In this document: positions 37,777 through 46,691 of the stretch, in pieces | How the letters are laid out: every line of letters starts with the position of its first letter | Numbering within the stretch: the stretch's first letter is position 1 | Translations under genes and position numbers: made by a program | The notes under the pieces: generated by a model | The model's input: only the letters and a program-made list of their open reading frames with translations | Told to the model about the DNA's origin: nothing | Database searches by the model: none | NCBI RefSeq assembly: GCF_030732095.1 | Contig: NZ_JAVAMQ010000003.1 | Location: 248,001 to 312,000 of the forward strand | Length of the DNA: 64,000 nucleotides | DNA from: Paracoccus spongiarum | GTDB taxonomy: Bacteria; Pseudomonadota; Alphaproteobacteria; Rhodobacterales; Rhodobacteraceae | Direction: 5' to 3'

Positions 37777-38922
37777 TCAGAGGCCCGCGGCCGTGATCGC
37801 CTTGTTGCCCAGCCGCATGACCGCGCCCTTCATGCGCCCGGCAAAGCCGGCCGCCGGCACGTCCTGCGCCGCGATCAGCGGCGTCACCGCGTCCTTGGCG
37901 CCCGGCACGCTGACCACCAGCCTGCCGATCTGCTCGCCCTTGGCGATGGGCGCGGGGATCGGCGAGTCGTAGACCGCCTCGACCTTGACCTGATCCTGCG
38001 CGCCTGCCGGGATCAGCACGTTCACGCCGTCGCGGGTGGTCAGGCCGACGCGGCTGGCTGTGCCCAGCCAGACCGGCGCCTCCAGCACGTTCTGGCCGGC
38101 CGGCACCAGCGTCTGCATGGTGAACTGGCGGAAGGCCCAGTTGACGATCCGCTCGGCCTCTTCGGCGCGGGCGGTTTCGGTCTCGAGCCCGGTGATGACG
38201 AAGATCACCCGCCGTCCGTCCTGCACCGCCGATCCGACCAGGCCGTAGCCGGCCTCTTGCGTGTGGCCGGTCTTCAGCCCGTCGGCGCCGATGCCCAGCT
38301 TCAGCAGCGGGTTGCGGTTGAAGCGGTTCGAGGGCGCGCGGTTGTCGAAGGGAAATTCGGTCAGCGCGAAATTCTTGTACAGATCGGGGAAATCCTGCGT
38401 CAGGTGCAGCGCCAGCATCCCCAGGTCATGGGCCGTCATGCGGTGGTTCGGGTCGGGCCAGCCCGAGGCATTGGTGAAGACCGAATTGGTCAGGCCAAGC
38501 TGGCGGCCCTTTTCGGTCATCTGCCGCGAGAACGCCTCTTCGGTGCCTGACAGCCCCTCGGCGACCACCACGCAGGCATCATTGCCCGACAGCACGATGA
38601 TGCCCTTGATCAGCTCCTCGACCGTGGGGCGGTCAAGCTCGTTGAGGAACATGGTCGAGCCCTGCATCTGCCGCGCCTTGGTCGAGACCGGCAGCCGCGT
38701 GTCCATCTGCACGCGCCCCTCGCGCAGCGCCTCGAACAGCATGTATGTGGTCATCAGCTTGGACATCGAGGCCGGCGGGATCTGCACATCGGCGTTCTTT
38801 TCCATCAGCACGGTGCCGGTGGCCACGTCATAGACCCAGGCCGCGCGCGCATTGGTGTCGAAGGCCTGCGCGGGCAGGGCCAGAGACAGCAGGGCGGCAA
38901 GCCTCAGCAGAAAAGCGCGCAT
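37777..38922 (-). CDS. D-alanyl-D-alanine carboxypeptidase (PBP5/6 type)
   Basis: 381 aa, periplasmic and probably membrane-anchored. Signal peptide 1-20 (cleavage after AQA). Catalytic SxxK at residues 52-55 (ASMSKLMTTY), SGN in VLSGNDACVV, and KTG in DGLKTGHTQEAGYG. The C-terminal PBP5-like domain ends in a segment FAGRMKGAVMRLGNKAITAA that looks amphipathic. Trims the peptidoglycan pentapeptide. First gene of the operon; ATG follows AAAGGATC. Confidence 0.95.
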   Translation of the reverse strand: MRAFLLRLAALLSLALPAQAFDTNARAAWVYDVATGTVLMEKNADVQIPPASMSKLMTTYMLFEALREGRVQMDTRLPVSTKARQMQGSTMFLNELDRPTVEELIKGIIVLSGNDACVVVAEGLSGTEEAFSRQMTEKGRQLGLTNSVFTNASGWPDPNHRMTAHDLGMLALHLTQDFPDLYKNFALTEFPFDNRAPSNRFNRNPLLKLGIGADGLKTGHTQEAGYGLVGSAVQDGRRVIFVITGLETETARAEEAERIVNWAFRQFTMQTLVPAGQNVLEAPVWLGTASRVGLTTRDGVNVLIPAGAQDQVKVEAVYDSPIPAPIAKGEQIGRLVVSVPGAKDAVTPLIAAQDVPAAGFAGRMKGAVMRLGNKAITAAGL

Positions 38923-39046
38923 CGAAGGATCCTTTGCCTGTTTGCCAGCGATGGTTACAGCAAGCCCGGCAGGCTCGCAACGCGGCAGGGCCGGCGAACG
39001 CGCGATTTTGAACGCTATGGTTGCATTGCGGCCCGGCCCGCGCGGC

Positions 39047-39721
39047 TCAGCCCATGCCCAGGGGGTCGCGGCGGGTGCGCGCGCGTTTTTCGTCGCGCTT
39101 CTCGCTGAGATAGGCGATGATCCCCCAGCTGGCGCAGTAGACCGCCCCGACGACCAGCACCAGCCAGCCCGGAAGCGGCCCGATCGAGGCGCGTTCCAGC
39201 AGCTGCGCCGCGGATTCCAGCGGCGTCGGATGGACGATCAGCTTGCCCAGATAGGCGGCCGTCTGGATCAGCAGGATCCAGAAATAGTTGCGCCGGATGC
39301 GCCGGCCGATCGCCGTCCACATGCTGACGTGATAGGCCGGGTGCAGATAGTCCTCGGCCAGACGGTCCTGCCAGTGTTCCTCGAGATGCAGGTCGCCCTC
39401 GCGCAGGATCGGCGCCATGAAATGCAGTTCCATCCAGCGGCAGCGGGCGCGCCAGACGTTGAAATAGCGATAGCGCCGCGCCTCGAGCATCAGGAAGAAG
39501 ATGATCAGGATGCCGACCAGCACCAGCGGCAGGGGCGAGGCCTGCGGCGAGGAATAGGTGATCGACAGCGCCACCCCCAGCGTCACCACCGACCAGTTCG
39601 TCGTCGTGTCCAGCCGCGTGCGCCAGATGGTCGAGCGATAGACCTCGCCCCGATAGAGATGCGCCAGCACGCCCATTTCGGCGGCATCCAGCTTCTTGCG
39701 GGGCTGCGCGGGTCCGTCCAT
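39047..39721 (-). CDS. DUF2270 integral membrane protein
   Basis: 224 aa from ATG 39721, which has AGGGAG eight bases upstream; a GTG at 39730 lies on that ribosome binding site and is rejected. Motif MGVLAHLYRGEVYRSTIWR then RLDTTTNWSVVTLGVALSI is typical of DUF2270. About four membrane segments: two near 48-85 and two at 150-215. Function unknown. 123-base intergenic region separates it from the carboxypeptidase gene. Confidence 0.82.
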   Translation of the reverse strand: MDGPAQPRKKLDAAEMGVLAHLYRGEVYRSTIWRTRLDTTTNWSVVTLGVALSITYSSPQASPLPLVLVGILIIFFLMLEARRYRYFNVWRARCRWMELHFMAPILREGDLHLEEHWQDRLAEDYLHPAYHVSMWTAIGRRIRRNYFWILLIQTAAYLGKLIVHPTPLESAAQLLERASIGPLPGWLVLVVGAVYCASWGIIAYLSEKRDEKRARTRRDPLGMG

Positions 39722-39788
39722 GCTGTTCACTCCCTGCCCAACAGACTGGCAGGGTTGAAGGATTTGGGCAAGCGTTCAGCAGCGCGGC

Positions 39789-40361
39789 TCAGGCACCGAC
39801 GGCCGCGCGCCAGTGCCGGCGGCACAGCGAGACATAGGTTTCGTTGCCGCCGACCTGCACCTGCGCGCCCTCGGTGATCGCCCGGCCGCTGTCGTCGCGG
39901 CGGATCACCATCGTCGCCTTGCGGCCGCAATGGCAGATCGTGCGCACCTCGCGCAGATCGTCTGCCAGGGCCAGCAGGGCCGACGAACCCGGGAACAGTT
40001 CGCCCCGGAAATCGACCCGCAGCCCGTAGCACATCACCGGGATGTTGAGGTCGTCGGCCACGCGCGCCAGTTGCCAGACCTGATCGCGCGTCAGGAACTG
40101 CGCCTCGTCAAGGAAGATGCAGGCGCAGCCCGCGCCGCGTTCGGTGACCAGGGCCAGCAGGTCGGTCGTCGGATCGAAGGTCAGCGCCGCGTCGGCGATG
40201 CCGATGCGGCTGGCGATGCGGCCGGTGCCGGCGCGGTCGTCCAGCGCGGCCGTCAGCAGCAGCGTGGCCATGCCGCGTTCGCGGTAGTTGTAGGAGGCCT
40301 GCAGCAGCAGCGTGCTTTTGCCGGCATTCATGGTCGAGTAATGGAAATACAGCTTGGCCAT
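39789..40361 (-). CDS. tdk: Thymidine kinase
   Basis: 190 aa. Type II thymidine kinase. P-loop MAKLYFHYSTMNAGKSTLL, catalytic FLDEAQFLTRDQV, and the zinc/lasso part ICHCGRKATMVIR with one Cys pair plus a later Cys-His. Salvage of thymidine, functionally paired with tmk 2 kb away. Divergent from the drug exporter gene. Confidence 0.96.
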   Translation of the reverse strand: MAKLYFHYSTMNAGKSTLLLQASYNYRERGMATLLLTAALDDRAGTGRIASRIGIADAALTFDPTTDLLALVTERGAGCACIFLDEAQFLTRDQVWQLARVADDLNIPVMCYGLRVDFRGELFPGSSALLALADDLREVRTICHCGRKATMVIRRDDSGRAITEGAQVQVGGNETYVSLCRRHWRAAVGA

Positions 40362-40554
40362 GGCGCCAGCAGATAGCCGCGGGCGGGCGTGCGGGCAAGG
40401 CGGGGCAGCCGGGCAAGGCACCGCGCGCTGGCGGGGCGAGCGGGCGCGGGCTTGCGTCCCTGGGCCGCCGGTGGCAGATTGCGGGGCGGCGGCGGTGATC
40501 CGATGGCCCTGTCCGCCGCGCCGGTTTCCGAATTCACGTCCCGGGTTTCCTTCG

Positions 40555-41748
40555 ATGCGCGATCCCCTGTTCCGCATGGCCCTCGTGCTGGGTCTGCTCT
40601 CGGCCGTCGGTCCCTTCGCGATCGACATGTATCTGCCTGCGCTGCCCGAGGTGGTGGCCGATCTCGGCACCACCGAGGCCGGCGCGGCGCTGACGCTGAC
40701 CTCGTATTTCATCGTCTTCGGGGTGGCGCAGATGATCTATGGCCCGCTTGCCGATGCGGTGGGGCGCAAGCCGCCGCTGGTGATCGGCGTCGCGATCTTC
40801 CTGGCGGCGACGGTGGCGGCGGCGCTGGCGCCCGGCATCGGCTGGCTGGTCGCGGCGCGTGCCGCGCAGGGGCTGGGTGCGGCCACGCTGATGGCGGTGC
40901 CGCGCGCGGTGATCCGCGACATGGCGACCGGACCGGCCGCCGCACGGATGATGGCGGCGATCATGATCGTCATCGCCATCTCGCCGATGCTGGCGCCGCT
41001 GACCGGATCGCTGGTGCTCGCCTGGGGCGGCTGGCGCGAGATCTTCGCGGTGCTCGCCGTGGCGGCCACGCTGAGCCTGGGGCTGATCCTCTTCGTGCTG
41101 CCCGAGACGCTGCCCGCCGCGCAGCGCCGGCCGGTGCGGCCGGGACCGATGCTGGCCGGTGCGCGGCGGCTGCTGGGCGACCGGCGCTTCATGGGGCTGA
41201 CGATGATCGGCGGCTTCGGCCTTGCCAGCTTCTTCGTGTTCCTGGCGACCGCCAGCTTTGTCTATACCGGGCAGTACGGGCTCAGCCCGACGGGGTTTTC
41301 GCTGGCCTTCGCGGTCAATGCGATCGGCTTCTTCACGGCCTCGCAATTCGCCGGCCGCCTGTCGGAACGCTTCGGGATGGAGCGGGTGATCGCCCTTGCC
41401 ATCACCGGCTTTGCCGGCATGGCCAGCCTGCTGGCGCTGATCGTGTGGATGGGCGCCGACAGCCTGCCCGTGGTGATCGCGGGGCTGTTCCTGGCCAATG
41501 CTTTCCTGGGCCTGGTGATTCCGACCGCGATGGTCATGTCGCTGGACCCGCATCCCGACATCGCCGGCCTCGCCTCGTCGCTGGGCGGCACGATCCAGAT
41601 GCTGACCGGCGGGCTGATGATCGCCCTCACGGGGCCCTTCATGCAGAACAGCGCGGTGACGATGGTCGCGGCCATCGCGCTGTGCGGCCTGCTGGCCTGG
41701 CTTGCGGCCGCGGCCTCGCTGCCGCGGCTGCGGCTGCGCGCGGCGTAG
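40555..41748 (+). CDS. Bcr/CflA family drug-resistance MFS transporter
   Basis: 397 aa, twelve membrane segments. LSAVGPFAIDMYLPALPEVV is the Bcr/CflA N-terminal signature, and YGPLADAVGRKPPLVIGVAI is MFS motif A. AIDMYLP carries the conserved acidic residue in TM1. Start at ATG 40555; upstream in-frame sequence is unconserved and overlaps tdk. Ends at a bidirectional terminator. Confidence 0.9.
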   Translation: MRDPLFRMALVLGLLSAVGPFAIDMYLPALPEVVADLGTTEAGAALTLTSYFIVFGVAQMIYGPLADAVGRKPPLVIGVAIFLAATVAAALAPGIGWLVAARAAQGLGAATLMAVPRAVIRDMATGPAAARMMAAIMIVIAISPMLAPLTGSLVLAWGGWREIFAVLAVAATLSLGLILFVLPETLPAAQRRPVRPGPMLAGARRLLGDRRFMGLTMIGGFGLASFFVFLATASFVYTGQYGLSPTGFSLAFAVNAIGFFTASQFAGRLSERFGMERVIALAITGFAGMASLLALIVWMGADSLPVVIAGLFLANAFLGLVIPTAMVMSLDPHPDIAGLASSLGGTIQMLTGGLMIALTGPFMQNSAVTMVAAIALCGLLAWLAAAASLPRLRLRAA

Positions 41749-41755
41749 CACGGCA

Positions 41756-41787
41756 AAAGGCCGCGGACCATCCGTCCCGCGGCCTTT
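41756..41787. terminator. Bidirectional terminator between MFS exporter and rhlE
   Basis: AAAGGCCGCGG (41756-41766) and CCGCGGCCTTT (41777-41787), a perfect 11-bp stem with a 10-base loop, A-rich on one side and T-rich on the other. It serves both convergent genes. Confidence 0.85.
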
Positions 41788-41826
41788 CGTGATGCGTTGC
41801 GGTGGCCGTCCGGGCCTGCGCCCCGG

Positions 41827-43206
41827 TCAGCCCTTGGCCTGATGGCTGCGCGGCTGGCGCGAGGGGCGCCGGGCAGGGCGCTTGTTGCCGCCCGCGCCCA
41901 TCGGCTTGCCACGCCCGGCCGGGCCGCGCGCCGTGGGCGCCGGTCCCGCCGGAACCTCGCCGCCGACGACCGGGATCGGCGACTTCATCGCCCGTTCGAT
42001 GGCGCGCAGTTCACCGACCTCGGCCGGGGCGCAGAAGGCCACGGCGCGACCGTCGCGGCCCGCCCGCGCGGTGCGGCCGATCCGGTGGACATAGTTTTCC
42101 GGCACGTTCGGCAGGTCGTAGTTGTAGACATGCGCCACCTCGGGAATGTCGAGGCCGCGCGCCGCCACGTCGGTCGCCACCAGCACCTGCGTCTCGCCCT
42201 TGCGGAAGGCGGCCAGGGCGCGCTCGCGCTGGCCCTGGCTTTTGTTGCCGTGGATCGCGGCGACGGCAAAGCCCCATTTCTCCAGCAGCTTGGCCAGCTT
42301 TTCGCTGCCATGCTTGGTGCGGCCGAAGACCATCGCCAATTCGCCCGGATGCTTGGCCAGATATTCGGCCAGCAGTGTCGCCTTGTCACCCTGGGTGACG
42401 AAGTGCACGCCCTGTTCGATCTTCTTCGCAGCCTGGCCCGGAGGGTTCACGGCGACGCGGACCGGGTCGGTCAGGTAGGTGTCGGACAGTTCCTCCATCA
42501 GCTTCGGCATGGTGGCCGAGAACAGCAGCGTCTGGCGTTCCCGGGGTAGCATCTTGGCGATGCGGCGCAGGGTGTGGATGAAGCCGATGTCCAGCATCTG
42601 GTCGGCCTCGTCCAGCACCAGATAGGTGGTCGCCTCGAGGCTGATCGCGCGACGCTCGATCAGGTCCATCAGCCGGCCGGGGGTGGCGATCAGCACGTCG
42701 ACGCCGCGCGACAGACGTTCGGTCTGCACGCCGATCGAGGCGCCGCCGACCACGCGGAAGCTGCGGATCGGGGTGCCTTCCGCATAGGCGTCGATATTCG
42801 TCGCGATCTGGGTGGCCAGTTCGCGCGTCGGCGCCAGGATCAGCGCGCGGCAGGTCCTGGGATCGGGCTTCTTGCCGAAATTGATCAGCCGGGTCAGCAT
42901 CGGCAGGCCGAAGGCCGCCGTCTTGCCGGTGCCGGTCTGGGCAAGGCCCAGCACGTCGCGGCCCTTGACGACGGCGGGAATGGCCTGCGTCTGGATCGGC
43001 GTCGGCTGGGTCAGCCCCATCGCGGCGATGTTGGCGTTGATGCGGGCGTCGATGCCCATCTCGGCGAAGGGGCCGGTCGGCAGCGGGTCGCGGGCCGGGG
43101 CGCGGCGGCCCTCGTTGGCGACGGCGCCGTGGCCGTGGCGGGGGTTGGGTTTCGCGGTGCCGTTGCCGTTGCGGTTGGGGCGGCGGCGGGTGGGTTTCTG
43201 GTCCAT
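41827..43206 (-). CDS. rhlE: DEAD-box RNA helicase, RhlE type
   Basis: 459 aa from ATG 43206. All helicase motifs present: Q motif PTPIQTQAIP, I AQTGTGKT, Ia PTRELA, Ib TPGR, II DEAD, III SAT, V ARGLDIP, VI HRIGRTARAG. The N-terminal 40 residues are Asn/Arg/Pro-rich and the C-terminal 55 basic, both probably disordered RNA-binding tails. The 223-base upstream region has a stem (CCGCGCC/GGCGCGG) and may be a structured leader as in cold-induced helicases, which is inference. Confidence 0.94.
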   Translation of the reverse strand: MDQKPTRRRPNRNGNGTAKPNPRHGHGAVANEGRRAPARDPLPTGPFAEMGIDARINANIAAMGLTQPTPIQTQAIPAVVKGRDVLGLAQTGTGKTAAFGLPMLTRLINFGKKPDPRTCRALILAPTRELATQIATNIDAYAEGTPIRSFRVVGGASIGVQTERLSRGVDVLIATPGRLMDLIERRAISLEATTYLVLDEADQMLDIGFIHTLRRIAKMLPRERQTLLFSATMPKLMEELSDTYLTDPVRVAVNPPGQAAKKIEQGVHFVTQGDKATLLAEYLAKHPGELAMVFGRTKHGSEKLAKLLEKWGFAVAAIHGNKSQGQRERALAAFRKGETQVLVATDVAARGLDIPEVAHVYNYDLPNVPENYVHRIGRTARAGRDGRAVAFCAPAEVGELRAIERAMKSPIPVVGGEVPAGPAPTARGPAGRGKPMGAGGNKRPARRPSRQPRSHQAKG

Positions 43207-43429
43207 GAATGTCTTTCGTCCCCCGCATCCCCCGTATCGGATGCAAGGGCAGGGGCCGCGCCATCGGGGCGCGGTCGAGGCAGGGGTGCGGGCGCGATAC
43301 GAGGATGCCCGCAAGCCTCCCCGCGTGAATGGGAAACTGGATTGGTGTCGCGCCGTTGGCGAAATCTCGCGGCTACTCACGCGGCAGCAGGCGGCGACCT
43401 GTGCCAGATGGGGCAGTCGGGCCGATAAG

Positions 43430-43879
43430 TCAAGCGCGCTCTGCGGTGTCCAGCCAGATTGTGACTGGCCCGTCATTCACAAGCCGCACCTGCATGTCGG
43501 CGCCGAAACTGCCGGTCTGCACGGCGATGCCCAGCCCGGCGAGGCTGGCGGCAAAGCGGTCGTAAAGCCTCTGGCCGTCCTCGGGCGCGGCTGCGGCGGA
43601 AAAGCCGGGGCGGTTGCCGCTGCGCGTGTCGGCGGCCAGGGTGAACTGGCTGACCACCAGCGCGCCGCCGCCACTGTCAAGGAGCGACCGGTTCATCCGG
43701 TCCTGATCGTCGCGAAAGATGCGCAGCCGGGCGACGCGGCCGGCCAGCCGGTCGGCCGCCGCCTCGTCATCGCCGCGCATGGCGCAGACCAGCAGCAGCA
43801 GCCCCGGCCCGGTCCGGCCGATGATCCGGCCCCCGACGGCGACCGAGGCTTCGGTCACGCGCTGGACCAGCGCCCTCAT
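43430..43879 (-). CDS. dtd: D-aminoacyl-tRNA deacylase
   Basis: 149 aa. Removes D-amino acids from t[20 protein letters not shown] start, [20 protein letters not shown] with the Gly-cisPro (RPGF) active-site strand, and [15 protein letters not shown] end (NDGPVT motif) all match. Its ATG overlaps the YeeE stop by 4 bases, so it is the third gene of that operon. Confidence 0.96.
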   Translation of the reverse strand: MRALVQRVTEASVAVGGRIIGRTGPGLLLLVCAMRGDDEAAADRLAGRVARLRIFRDDQDRMNRSLLDSGGGALVVSQFTLAADTRSGNRPGFSAAAAPEDGQRLYDRFAASLAGLGIAVQTGSFGADMQVRLVNDGPVTIWLDTAERA

Positions 43880-44292
43880 GCGCGGCGGTTCCAGACCGAG
43901 AACAGCAGCATCCCCGCCACCATCGCGACAAAGAAGATCAGGAAGGACGGCCCGCCAAACGACAGCGAGGCCATCGCCGGGCCGGGACAGAGGCCGGAGA
44001 AGCCCCAGCCAAGGCCGAACAGCGCTGCCCCGGCGACCAGCCTTGCGTCGATGGTCTGCGGCGGCGGCGGCGGCAGGTCGCCGCCGGTCAGCGCGCTGTG
44101 CCGTCGCGCGGCGACACGCCAGGCCAGCGCCATCGGCAGGATCGCCCCGGTCAGCACGAAGCCAAGGGTCGGGTCCCACTGGCCGAACACGTCCAGCCAG
44201 CCCTGCACCTTCGCCGGATCGGTCATCCCCGAGATGACCAGACCCGCGCCGAACAGTCCGCCCGACAGCGCCGCGATCAGAAGCCGCATCAT
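43876..44292 (-). CDS. YeeE/YedE-type sulfur transporter half, DUF6691 subunit
   Basis: 138 aa from ATG 44292, which overlaps the partner's stop (ATGA); an ATG at 44301 would extend by 3 residues. Four membrane segments. [22 protein letters not shown] and [17 protein letters not shown], with the conserved Cys-Pro-Gly-Pro, are hallmarks of the second half of split YeeE/YedE carriers, which move thiosulfate or sulfane sulfur. Works with the protein encoded at 44289. Confidence 0.9.
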   Translation of the reverse strand: MMRLLIAALSGGLFGAGLVISGMTDPAKVQGWLDVFGQWDPTLGFVLTGAILPMALAWRVAARRHSALTGGDLPPPPPQTIDARLVAGAALFGLGWGFSGLCPGPAMASLSFGGPSFLIFFVAMVAGMLLFSVWNRRA

Positions 44293-44720
44293 GCCGTCCA
44301 CCCCAACGCATGGGCCAGCAGCACGGCGACGCCGCCGGCCAGCAGATAGACCAGCGTGGCCACGATCCCGCGCCGTGACAACCGCGAGATGCCGCAGACC
44401 CCATGCCCCGAGGTGCAGCCATTGGCCAGTCGGGTGCCAAAACCGACCAGCAGCCCGGCCAGCACCAGCGCGCCGCTGCCCGCGACCGGGGCCGAGGCCT
44501 GGGCCTGCCCCGCGGCGACTAGCAGGCCCGGCACCGCGATCAGCGCGGCGATGAACACCGCGCGTTCGGTCCGGTTCGACCGGCCGCTGCCATCGACAAG
44601 CCCGCCCAGAAGGCCGCTGGCCCCCATGATGCGACCATTGCCCAGCAGATACAGCGCCGCCGCGGCCCCGATCATCAAGCCGCCGACCAGCCCGGCGATC
44701 CAGTCAGGGTTCATGCCCAT
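44289..44720 (-). CDS. YeeE/YedE-type sulfur transporter half
   Basis: 143 aa, four membrane segments. [20 protein letters not shown] is the family signature; its Cys residues relay sulfur through the membrane in the characterised thiosulfate carrier. Short ~140-aa pairs like this (PmpA/PmpB-like) are often under persulfide-sensing ArsR-type repressors. The promoter just upstream contains a matching operator. First gene of the yeeE-yedE-dtd operon. Confidence 0.92.
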   Translation of the reverse strand: MGMNPDWIAGLVGGLMIGAAAALYLLGNGRIMGASGLLGGLVDGSGRSNRTERAVFIAALIAVPGLLVAAGQAQASAPVAGSGALVLAGLLVGFGTRLANGCTSGHGVCGISRLSRRGIVATLVYLLAGGVAVLLAHALGWTA

Positions 44721-44741
44721 GCTCCTTTCGGTGTCGCGGCA

Positions 44742-44769
44742 GATATATTCGCAGAAAGGAATACGTCAA
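44742..44769 (-). promoter_or_regulatory. Promoter of the YeeE/YedE pair with ATTC-N8-GAAT operator
   Basis: Read on the minus strand: TTGACG (44769-44764), 16 bases, TATATC (44747-44742). The plus strand shows TATTC (44746-44750), eight bases, GAATA (44759-44763), an inverted repeat filling the -35/-10 spacer. ATTC-N8-GAAT is, to my knowledge, the half-site pattern of the persulfide sensor SqrR/BigR. Repression by steric blocking is inferred. No such regulator gene is in the window. Confidence 0.7.
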
Positions 44770-44782
44770 GGCGCGCGGCGCC

Positions 44783-45010
44783 TCAGCGGCCCAGAAAGAT
44801 GCCCAGCACGACCAGCATCAGCCCGATCGTCGATGCGGCCAGCGCGCCCATGTTCACCGCCAGCACGCCGCGCATCTTCTGGCGCAGCGCCCCCTCGTCC
44901 AGGCCAGCCCGGCGGGCGCGGGCGACGGTGACGATGCACCAGACCAGCGCGGCCACGCCGGCCAGCGTCAGCGCCGCGCCGGCCCAGATGATCATGTCGA
45001 AAATGCCCAT
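44783..45010 (-). CDS. Small two-helix membrane protein, unknown function
   Basis: 75 aa from ATG 45010, preceded by AAGGAG. Two hydrophobic segments (roughly residues 5-27 and 50-73) separated by a charged loop RARRAGLDEGALRQKMRG. I do not recognise a family with certainty; similar short proteins occur in Rhodobacterales. It lies upstream of the sulfur carriers on the same strand but a strong promoter separates them. Divergent from gapR. Confidence 0.65.
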   Translation of the reverse strand: MGIFDMIIWAGAALTLAGVAALVWCIVTVARARRAGLDEGALRQKMRGVLAVNMGALAASTIGLMLVVLGIFLGR

Positions 45011-45141
45011 GTCTCGGCGCTCCTTGCTGGCGGATCCGGTCGGGCGGGGCCTAGCCGCGATTGCGCCCCGGAACAAGAGCGCCTAACACTCGGCGCCGGA
45101 AGGGGCAGCGCCCCGCGCGACACGAAGAAGGGACAGACGCG

Positions 45142-45390
45142 ATGCAGGACGATCAGGCCTATTCCGTCGCAGCCGACGAGCTGCGCCAGTTCATCGAGCA
45201 GTTCGAGCAGATGGAGGCGGAAAAGAAGGACATCGCCGAGCGCCAGAAGGAAATCATGGCCGAGGCCAAGGCGCGCGGCTACGATACCAAGGTGCTGAAG
45301 AAGATCGTCGCGCTGCGCAAGCGCGACCGCGACGATATTGCCGAGGAAGAGGCGATCCTCGAGATGTACAAGCAGGCGCTGGGCATGTGA
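45142..45390 (+). CDS. gapR: GapR family nucleoid protein (DUF2312)
   Basis: 82 aa from ATG 45142. ADELRQFIEQFEQMEAEKKD is the N-terminal coiled coil, and AKARGYDTKVLKKIVALRKR the basic part that lines the DNA channel in Caulobacter GapR, followed by EEEAILEMYKQALG. GapR tracks overtwisted DNA ahead of replication and transcription. Nearly the whole DUF2312 domain is present. Its stop (TGA) overlaps a possible GTG start of the next gene. Confidence 0.93.
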   Translation: MQDDQAYSVAADELRQFIEQFEQMEAEKKDIAERQKEIMAEAKARGYDTKVLKKIVALRKRDRDDIAEEEAILEMYKQALGM

Positions 45391-45428
45391 GCGCGGGCTC
45401 GGGCGCGGACGGCCGGACAGGGGACAGG

Positions 45429-46691
45429 ATGCGGACGCCACATCATCCCGATCTGACGGCGGATGCGACGCCGTGGCTGGACCATCCGGCGCATCGCGGC
45501 TGGCTGGCGCAGGACGCTAGGGCGCATCTGGACCTGTTCCGGGCCAGCCTGCGCGACGGGCCGGGATTTCATGTCCTCGGCCATGACGGCCGACCCTTGC
45601 CCGACAGCGTCCAGCAACTGCACAGCACGACGCGGCTGGTCCATTCCTTTGCCCTCGGCCATCTGGCAGGCCATCCGGGCTGCGAGGCCGTCATCGATCA
45701 CGGCATGGCCTATCTGTGGGATCATCACCGCGACCGCGCGCATGGCGGCTATGTCTGGGCGCTGGACGGAGATGCGGTCGCGGATGGCCGCAAGCTGGCC
45801 TATGGCCATGTCTTCGTGCTGCTGGCAGGGGCCAGCGCAAGGCTTGCGGGCCACCCCGATGCCGACCGGCTGATCGCCGATGTCGCCGCCGTGCTGGACG
45901 CCCGCTTCTGGGAGGACGGCCCCGGCCTCTTCGCCGATGAATGGAACCGCGACTGGACGCCCTTCTCGACCTATCGCGGCATGAACGCGAACATGCACGG
46001 GGTCGAGGCGCTGCTGGCCGCCTTCGAGGCCACCGGGCACGAGGTTCACCTGCACCGCGCCGGGCGCATCCTCGACATGTTCATGCACCGCATCGCCCCG
46101 GCGCATGGCTGGCGCCTGCCGGAACATTACGGCCCGGACTGGCGGATCGACCCCGACTATGCGGGGGATCCGATGTTCCGCCCGCCGGGCACGACGCCGG
46201 GCCATTCCTTCGAACTGGCCCGGCTGCTGCTGCAGCACTGGGACCTCTGCGGCCGGCCCGGCAACGACGCCCCATGGATTGCCCGGCAGGTCGTCGACCG
46301 GGCACTGGCCGACGCCTGGGACGCGGCGCGCGGCGGGCTGGTCTATACGCTGGATCACGACGGCCGCCCGGCGATCCCCGCGCGCTACTGGTGGCCGGTG
46401 ACCGAGGCGATCGGCGTCCTGGCCGCGCTGATCAAGCTGGACCCGCGCGCTGCTGACGAGGCCTGGTACCGGCGCCTGTGGCTGTTCGCCGACGCGCATT
46501 TCATCGACCATGCGCAGGGCGGCTGGTTCCCCGAGATCGGCGAGGACGGCCGCCCGGCGGCGACGCAGTTCGCGGGCAAGCCCGACATCTATCATGCGCT
46601 GCAGGCGGCGCTGTTCCCGCTGGCGCCGGGGCTGTCGCGCCTTGCACCCGGCCTTGCCGGCGTGCTGGCGCCGCCCGCCATCACGGCATGA
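45429..46691 (+). CDS. N-acylglucosamine 2-epimerase (AGE) family protein
   Basis: 420 aa from ATG 45429, which follows CAGGGGAC; a GTG at 45387 overlapping the gapR stop would add 14 residues. (alpha/alpha)6-barrel of the AGE family: STTRLVHSFALGHLAGHPGC, GGYVWALDGD, NANMHGVEALLAA, PGHSFELARLLL and RYWWPVTEAIG carry the conserved His/Glu/Trp residues. Members are epimerases or sugar isomerases (mannose or sulfoquinovose type); which one is open. Ends with an 11-base tail-to-tail overlap with the next gene. Confidence 0.86.
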   Translation: MRTPHHPDLTADATPWLDHPAHRGWLAQDARAHLDLFRASLRDGPGFHVLGHDGRPLPDSVQQLHSTTRLVHSFALGHLAGHPGCEAVIDHGMAYLWDHHRDRAHGGYVWALDGDAVADGRKLAYGHVFVLLAGASARLAGHPDADRLIADVAAVLDARFWEDGPGLFADEWNRDWTPFSTYRGMNANMHGVEALLAAFEATGHEVHLHRAGRILDMFMHRIAPAHGWRLPEHYGPDWRIDPDYAGDPMFRPPGTTPGHSFELARLLLQHWDLCGRPGNDAPWIARQVVDRALADAWDAARGGLVYTLDHDGRPAIPARYWWPVTEAIGVLAALIKLDPRAADEAWYRRLWLFADAHFIDHAQGGWFPEIGEDGRPAATQFAGKPDIYHALQAALFPLAPGLSRLAPGLAGVLAPPAITA

